Shown in pieces: positions 59,519 to 64,000 of a stretch of DNA of 64,000 nucleotides. Both the position numbers and the translations under genes were made by a program. Below the pieces are notes generated by a model that saw only the letters and a list, made by a program, of their open reading frames with translations, did not search any database and was not told where the DNA came from. The first letter of the stretch is position 1; every line of letters begins with the position of its first letter. The stretch lies in contig NZ_JAHKKG010000008.1 of assembly GCF_018829635.1 (NCBI RefSeq), positions 124,001 to 188,000 on the forward strand, given 5' to 3'. The stretch comes from Paractinoplanes bogorensis. Its GTDB lineage: Bacteria > Actinomycetota > Actinomycetes > Mycobacteriales > Micromonosporaceae.

Positions 59519-59605
59519 GGCACTACTATGGCACCACTGATGGCACCACGCAAGCCTCAATGGCATCACTTTGGCACCGACAGTGTGCCATCCGGCAAAG
59601 TGCCA
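59518..59605. promoter_or_regulatory. Repeated TGGCAC operator array
   Basis: TGGCA(C/T)(C/T) occurs as direct repeats at 59518, 59529, 59541, 59561 and 59572, and the inverse GTGCCA at 59585 and 59600. The 11-12 bp spacing (or about twice that) puts the sites on one face of the helix, as expected for cooperative RHH dimers. The array starts at the RHH start codon and covers most of the 89-bp promoter gap. Confidence 0.88.
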
Positions 59606-59607
59606 GG

Positions 59608-60933
59608 TCAGCGGGATGGAAGCCCGGTAAACAAGAGTTCGCCACGACCGTCCGTGCCCTCGCGGAGGCGCCAACCGGGCGGCCAGACATCTCTGCGGTC
59701 GTCCTGCGACAGCGGCCGGACCTCCGCGAGCATGGTCGCCAAAGCGGCGTCGGAGCGGAAGTACGTCTCGCTGAACCGGACCCCGCCGGCAAAAGCCGAC
59801 CCGCGAAAGGTGACCCACTCCGCGAAGTTGGCCCTGGTGAACTCGGCGTTGCCGTCGAAGCGCACCTCGGTGAAGTGCGCGTCATCTTGGAACGTAGTCG
59901 TGTGCCAGTCAGCGTCGGCAGCGAAGGAGGCGCCGGAGAAATCCACGGCGCCGTGGAAAAGCGCGCCGCTGAACGCGGCCTCGCCGTGGACGGCGACTCG
60001 TTCGAAGGTCGTCTTGGCGGTGAAGATCGCCCGAATGAAATGGACCTTGGCGTCGAACGTGGCCGAGGCGAACGTGACGGCATCGGTGAACACGGTGTCG
60101 CTGAACAGCGCGGGACTCGAGAAGGTGGCACCGGTGAAGATCGCCTTATGGACCTCGGCGTCGGAGAGCCGCCACTCGGCCAGCGTTGCCCCGGTGAGAT
60201 CGAGATCGATGCCGGGCCAGAACAGCGAACCGGCCGCACTGGGTCTGAGGTGACCGGTCAGGATGGATTGGGCGGTCAATCGCACCTGCAGCTCCTGCTG
60301 CCCCTGCGCGTCGGCGGAACTCGGGTCCGGCGACGGGGGAGTGAACGGCGTGCGCAGATAGGCGCAGATAACGTTGACGATCGTCTGCCGCTGGTCGACG
60401 TTGCTCTGTGCGATCCGCTCCAGCGCATACATCCCGCCCATCCGGACCGCCGGCGATTCCGCCCCGAGCTGCTCGACCGCCTTGGTGTAGAGGTCGGTGA
60501 TCCGCCGCTCGGCCGCATCGAGCTCGGTGTGCTGTTGACGGCGAAATCCCAGCAACAGCGCCGCGGCGGCCCCGCCGGCCGCGAACAGCCCGAGCCCGTA
60601 CTTGATGGCCTCGATCTGCAGCCCCGGCCGGTCGGCTACCGGCGCGTGCGCGGCGACCCGCACCATGACCACGAACGCGACGACACCGGCCGCCGCCACC
60701 GTGACCGCCACGACCGCGACCCCGCCATAGCTGAGCAGCCACGGGCCCGGCGCACGACTCCGGCGCCCTCGAGCGACCACCACCAGGACCACGCCGAGCA
60801 TCGCCGCCAGCGCGGTCACGAGATGCGGGCGGACCTCCCGCCACGGCCAGGACCACGGACGCGCCTCGACCAGACCCGCAATGGCGAGCAGCGTGACGCC
60901 CGCCCCGACCAACCAGCGCCGCATGACGGCCAT
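59608..60933 (-). CDS. Membrane protein with pentapeptide repeats
   Basis: This 441-residue protein has four TM helices (about 7-22, 36-54, 68-92, 107-127), a helical cytoplasmic region (RITDLYTKAVEQLGAESPAV, MYALERIAQSN), then a pentapeptide-repeat solenoid from about 240 to 395 (IDLDLTGATLAEWRLSDAEV; ATFSSPALFSDTVFTDAVTF). Such TM-linked pentapeptide proteins are frequent in actinobacteria with no assigned function. The ATG is at 60933. It ends 89 bp upstream of the RHH-ABC operon on the same strand. Confidence 0.9.
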   Translation of the reverse strand: MAVMRRWLVGAGVTLLAIAGLVEARPWSWPWREVRPHLVTALAAMLGVVLVVVARGRRSRAPGPWLLSYGGVAVVAVTVAAAGVVAFVVMVRVAAHAPVADRPGLQIEAIKYGLGLFAAGGAAAALLLGFRRQQHTELDAAERRITDLYTKAVEQLGAESPAVRMGGMYALERIAQSNVDQRQTIVNVICAYLRTPFTPPSPDPSSADAQGQQELQVRLTAQSILTGHLRPSAAGSLFWPGIDLDLTGATLAEWRLSDAEVHKAIFTGATFSSPALFSDTVFTDAVTFASATFDAKVHFIRAIFTAKTTFERVAVHGEAAFSGALFHGAVDFSGASFAADADWHTTTFQDDAHFTEVRFDGNAEFTRANFAEWVTFRGSAFAGGVRFSETYFRSDAALATMLAEVRPLSQDDRRDVWPPGWRLREGTDGRGELLFTGLPSR

Positions 60934-61049
60934 CGTTCTCCGTCGGCCGGGCCGGCGCCGTCACCTCGGCGACAGCAGGACAGCCGAGATCGCGGCCGGC
61001 CTGGATCGCTGCGTCTGGTGCGGTCGTCACGGCGTACGGGGAAAGCTCT

Positions 61050-61787
61050 TTATCGAGAGATGGTGGTGGCGAGCAGCGCGGTGTAGCGGGCCAGCGTCTG
61101 GATCGGGTCGAGGATCGGGATGGGGACCGCCTTGCGGATCGGGTCGAGTTCGGTCGACCAGAAGGTGCACGCCACGAAGATCGCCTCGGCCTCGCCGTCA
61201 CGCCACAGACGCTCGGCGATGGCGGGACCCGCGTTCCGGATCGAGGCTGTCATGTTGGCCAGTACCTTCTCGCCGGTGACCCGGGCCTGTTCCGGACCGC
61301 CCGCGGTCACTTCCTCGTCGGGCCGCTCGACCGGCACCGGCGCGCACGGCCCGAGCAGATCGAACACCCCGTACTCGCGGGCCAGCCGCCGGATCCAGTT
61401 GGCATCCTGGGGCAGGTTCTCGCCCGGCCCCGACGCGACGCCCGGATACATCACCGAGAACCGCCCGAACGACGGTGCCACGCGAGCCGCGGCTTCGAAG
61501 GGTCCGGTCACCGGCGTACGGGAAAGGGCCTTGGCCTCTCGCACCGCCGGATCGGACGCGCAGGCGATCCCGATCGCGTCGAAGCCGTCCTCGGCGCCCT
61601 CGCGAACCGCCCGCAGCAGCGGCGAGAACAACACGTCCTCGGCCGGCAGGTAGGCGCTGACCGGCAGTGCGGCCAGATGCCGGACGACCACCTCAGTACC
61701 CGCGCCGACCGCATCCTGCGCGATCCGCCGATCACGCTCGACATGCATGTCGGTGCCGAGCGGGTCGATGAGCAGAATCCGTGGCAT
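61050..61787 (-). CDS. Asp/Glu/hydantoin racemase family protein
   Basis: This 245-residue protein has the two Cys of the Asp/Glu racemase fold in their usual contexts: AIGIACASDPAVREAK and AIFVACTFWSTELDP. The N-terminus is PRILLIDPLGTDMHVERDRR. It could be a hydantoin/allantoin or amino-acid racemase, or a maleate isomerase relative. The ATG at 61787 is chosen because GAGAGG precedes it. No pathway gene adjoins it. Confidence 0.85.
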   Translation of the reverse strand: MPRILLIDPLGTDMHVERDRRIAQDAVGAGTEVVVRHLAALPVSAYLPAEDVLFSPLLRAVREGAEDGFDAIGIACASDPAVREAKALSRTPVTGPFEAAARVAPSFGRFSVMYPGVASGPGENLPQDANWIRRLAREYGVFDLLGPCAPVPVERPDEEVTAGGPEQARVTGEKVLANMTASIRNAGPAIAERLWRDGEAEAIFVACTFWSTELDPIRKAVPIPILDPIQTLARYTALLATTISR

Positions 61788-61981
61788 GGGTCCGCCTCTC
61801 AAGATCGAACGTTGCGCCACCCTAGGCAGGGGAGACGGCCGCCGTCCATGTGATCCCAGAGGTCCTCGGCCCAGTATCCAGTGTGGAAAAGACTGACATC
61901 TACGACTTTCCTGTCTTGCCCGCCTGGTGAGTAACCGCGGCTTACGCTTGCGCCGACATCACCACGAAATGGGGGATAACC

Positions 61982-62188
61982 ATGAAAAAGGTAAGTCTGC
62001 TTGTGGCGGGTGCGGTGATCGCGCTCGGTCTGCCGGTGACCGCCGTGACGACCGGTCTCGCCGCCGTGGGCACGGTGCAGATCGTGGACCAGCACACCCA
62101 CATGCTGGCGGCCCCGGCCCCGGCGCCCGGTGAGGTCGACGAGAACGAGACAGCTGTCGAACCGACAGAAGTCTCCGGGGCTTTCTGA
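61982..62188 (+). CDS. Small secreted peptide upstream of NamZ-like gene
   Basis: This 68-residue protein has a signal peptide (KKVSLLVAGAVIALGLPVTA), a cut near 23-29, and a mature part of about 40 acidic residues (PAPAPGEVDENETAVEPTEV). It has no Cys. GGGGGATAA precedes the ATG. It ends six bases before the muramidase GTG, so both are on one message. The function is unknown; the next plus-strand genes also encode secreted proteins. Confidence 0.7.
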   Translation: MKKVSLLVAGAVIALGLPVTAVTTGLAAVGTVQIVDQHTHMLAAPAPAPGEVDENETAVEPTEVSGAF

Positions 62189-62194
62189 TCCGCG

Positions 62195-63442
62195 GTGCAG
62201 CGACGCAATCTGTTGATGGCGAGTGCCGCCGGCCTCCTGGCCCCCGGCGCTCGTCCGGCGTCGGCGGCGTCCGCCACGGGCGGCCCGGTGGCGGTGCGGA
62301 CCGGGATGGACCGGCTGGCCGCGGCCGGCTGGGAGACCCTTCGCGGTGAGCGTGTCGGGGTGGTGGCCAATGCGACCGCCGTCGATCGTGAATGCCGCCA
62401 CCTGGTCGACCGGATGCACGCCGCCGGTGTGACGATCGGCGGGATCTTCGGCCCGGAGCACGGCTTCCGCGGGTCGGCCCGGGTCGGTGGCAGCGAAGGG
62501 TTCACCACGGACGCGCGCACCGGGCTTCCCGTGTACGACGGGTATCTGGCCACGGCCGACCGCTGGGCCGCGATGTTCACCGAGGCCGGCATCCGCACGG
62601 TGGTCTTCGACATCCAGGACATCGGCGCACGTTTCTACACGTACATCTGGACGATGCTCGACTCGATGACCGCCGCGGGCCGGCTCGGGTTGCGTTACCT
62701 CGTGCTGGATCGGCCCAACCCGATCGGCGGCCGGGCCTACGGTCCGATGCTCACCCCCGCGTTGGTGTCCGGGATCGGGCGGCACGAGATCGTCCAGCAG
62801 CACGGCATGACCGTGGGGGAACTCGCCCGTCTCTTCAACAGCGACCAGAAGGCGCGGCTCGAGGTCGTCGAATGCGAAGGCTGGCACGGCGACCTGTTCG
62901 CCGCCGACACCGATGTGCCGTGGGTGATGCCCAGCCCGAACATGCCCACCGCGGACACCGCACTGGTCTATCCGGGGACCGGCATGGTCGAGGGCGTCGC
63001 GTCGTTGTCCGAGGGCCGCGGCACCAGCCGGCCGTTCGAGCTGATCGGCGGCCCTGGTTACGACTACCACTGGGGTGACCGGGTGGCCGGGTACGGCCTG
63101 CCGGGCGTCGTGTTCCGGGAGGCGTACTTCGTTCCCAGCGTCAACAAGTTCGCCGACCAGCTCTGCGCGGGCGTCGAGGTGCAGGTTACCGACCGCCGGA
63201 CGTACGACCCCATCCGTACGGCCGTGGCCATGCTCGTCGAAGCGCGCAAGTACCCGGCGTTCGCCTGGCGGAACGACGGCGGCGACCGGCCGTTCTTCAT
63301 CGACAAACTCAGCGGCTCGGCCCGGCTGCGCACCATGATCGATGCCGGTGCGCCGGTCGCCGAAGTGACCGGAGCCTGGCAGGACGAGCTGGCGGCGTTC
63401 CAGGCACGGCGGAACACGTTCCTGATCTACCCGCGAACCTGA
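62195..63442 (+). CDS. namZ: Exo-beta-N-acetylmuramidase NamZ (DUF1343) family, secreted
   Basis: This 415-residue protein starts QRRNLLMASAAGLLAPGARP, a twin-arginine-like signal, then the DUF1343 domain: GIFGPEHGFRGSA (with the Glu-His of the family), VVFDIQDIGARFYTYIWTM, VLDRPNPIGG, PSPNMPTADTALVYPGTGM. NamZ cuts terminal MurNAc from cell-wall fragments; in actinobacteria it would serve wall turnover or recycling. The GTG at 62195 is coupled to the small peptide gene. Confidence 0.92.
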   Translation: MQRRNLLMASAAGLLAPGARPASAASATGGPVAVRTGMDRLAAAGWETLRGERVGVVANATAVDRECRHLVDRMHAAGVTIGGIFGPEHGFRGSARVGGSEGFTTDARTGLPVYDGYLATADRWAAMFTEAGIRTVVFDIQDIGARFYTYIWTMLDSMTAAGRLGLRYLVLDRPNPIGGRAYGPMLTPALVSGIGRHEIVQQHGMTVGELARLFNSDQKARLEVVECEGWHGDLFAADTDVPWVMPSPNMPTADTALVYPGTGMVEGVASLSEGRGTSRPFELIGGPGYDYHWGDRVAGYGLPGVVFREAYFVPSVNKFADQLCAGVEVQVTDRRTYDPIRTAVAMLVEARKYPAFAWRNDGGDRPFFIDKLSGSARLRTMIDAGAPVAEVTGAWQDELAAFQARRNTFLIYPRT

Positions 63443-63479
63443 CTCTTTCCGAATCGACCACTCTCGAAGGAAACGCATC

Positions 63480-63962
63480 ATGCAGAAGACTGTCTGGGGA
63501 ATCGCCATCGGCATGGGAATCGCCGTCGGATCCACTCTGGGCGCCGCACCGGTGCTCGCCGCTCCCGCGCAATGCTGCTCGGGCTGGTCGGACGACCTCG
63601 CCTCCGGGCTGAACGACGGCTGGGAGAACATGAACGGTGGCTCCGCGAACGACTCGTCGTCGTTGATCGTCGGCGGCCTGAAGGTCGTGGGTGGCCTCAT
63701 CAACGCATCCCAGAAATCCAAGCCGGCCCGCGGCAGCGGCTCGCACGGGGTGAACGACCCCGACCTCGCGCCGGCCACGGTGGGCACGGTCGGCCTCGAC
63801 ACCGAAGGCAACGCCCCGATCAAGACGGTCGGCGGCGACACCGGCCTCAGCACCGACGGCCAAGGCACTGCCCCGACAAGTGCCGCCGGCACAGTCAACA
63901 TCGAGACCCCCACCGCACCCGACTGTGACGGCTTCTGGCTGGTCACCCCCGAAGGCTGCTGA
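63480..63962 (+). CDS. Secreted hypothetical protein
   Basis: This 160-residue protein has a signal peptide (VWGIAIGMGIAVGSTLGAAP, cleaved at VLAAPA near 27), then CCSGW, a Ser/Gly-rich middle, a Gly/Thr repeat-like part (TVGTVGLDTEGNAPIKTVGG) and a closing CDGFWLVTPEGC. The two Cys pairs near the ends could bridge. It follows the NamZ gene by 37 bp with GAAGGAAAC upstream. The family is not recognised. Confidence 0.75.
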   Translation: MQKTVWGIAIGMGIAVGSTLGAAPVLAAPAQCCSGWSDDLASGLNDGWENMNGGSANDSSSLIVGGLKVVGGLINASQKSKPARGSGSHGVNDPDLAPATVGTVGLDTEGNAPIKTVGGDTGLSTDGQGTAPTSAAGTVNIETPTAPDCDGFWLVTPEGC

Positions 63963-63989
63963 CCGTTCACCTTGTCGAGGGAGAAAGTC

Positions 63990-64000
63990 ATGAAGAGATC
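63990..64000 (+). CDS. Start of another gene cut by the window end
   Basis: An ATG at 63990 follows GAGGGAG seven bases upstream, and the next codons read Met-Lys-Arg, as in a signal peptide start. The rest lies outside the window. Confidence 0.45.

Noticed and set aside
59560..61086. A 508-codon plus-strand frame over the pentapeptide-repeat gene
   Set aside because: The minus strand has four TM helices and regular pentapeptides; the plus frame is Arg/Gly/Asp-rich without a domain and would cross the operator array.
1..64000. tRNA or rRNA genes, insertion sequences, integrase or attachment sites
   Set aside because: No T-loop-like GTTCGANTC context with a matching acceptor stem, transposase motif or terminal repeats was seen by eye; a tRNAscan-SE and ISfinder run would settle it.

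Overview
The window is 64 kb of very GC-rich DNA with dense short-gap coding, many GTG (and some TTG) starts, four-base ATGA/GTGA gene overlaps, an F420/FMN-type PPOX enzyme, a Methyltransf_19 protein, several ECF sigma factors and DrrAB/DUF4097/RHH and DUF1206 modules. This points to an actinobacterium, most likely of the Micromonosporaceae (Actinoplanes-like); the genus is inferred from gene content and style only. No tRNA, rRNA, CRISPR array, integrase or transposase was seen.

Layout. 1-7.5 kb: a recC-recB-recD operon (recC cut by the window edge), with tandem repeats inside recB. 7.6-25 kb: mixed chromosomal genes: MarR/TIGR03086 divergent pair, an ECF-like sigma factor overlapping a gene for a CHASE-like membrane sensor, PaaI thioesterase, a large membrane protein, a YndJ-DUF1990 fusion behind tandem palindromes, a cation exchanger with a structured leader RNA next to an ArsR regulator, a PPOX enzyme, a lanthipeptide-synthetase remnant, a SAM methyltransferase, TM2, and MarR/DUF998/FAD oxidoreductase. 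24.5-27.5 kb: an ECF sigma operon on the minus strand (sigma, membrane partner, acyltransferase, siderophore-interacting protein) with a readable leaderless ECF-type promoter. 27.6-30 kb: SMP-30-like protein, cold-shock protein with leader hairpin and strong terminator, lipoprotein.

30.3-41.6 kb is the most unusual block: nine co-directional genes. They encode a HEAT/TPR-like repeat protein, a DUF7019-like protein, a dynamin-like GTPase, three further P-loop GTPase-like proteins, a degenerate kinase-like protein with a C-terminal membrane anchor, a coiled-coil-ended unknown, and a GAP1-like protein with a membrane segment. Most of the last seven overlap by four bases. This looks like a multi-GTPase, membrane-linked signalling or defence (biological conflict) system.

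41.6-64 kb: small unknowns, a Ser/Thr kinase, SnoaL-like protein and SnoaL-type sigma factor, an ATP-dependent DNA ligase meeting a SigF-like sigma factor tail to tail, EEP nuclease, hydrolase, an HxlR-SCP2 regulator lacking its DNA-binding part, TetR/SDR/LhgO, an XRE regulator facing a YbhB protein, membrane proteins (one frameshifted), an ABC exporter operon controlled by a ribbon-helix-helix protein with a striking repeated operator, a pentapeptide-repeat membrane protein, an Asp/Glu racemase-like protein and a cluster of small secreted proteins around a NamZ-type muramidase.

Two window-wide DNA themes stand out. Sequences next to stop codons are repeated downstream of several genes (7.6, 18.0, 18.5 and 23.0 kb). 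A short motif, CGTACGGG(G)AA, occurs about 14 times on both strands and in all codon phases. Gene calls rest on reading translated sequence and recalled family features, without database searches.
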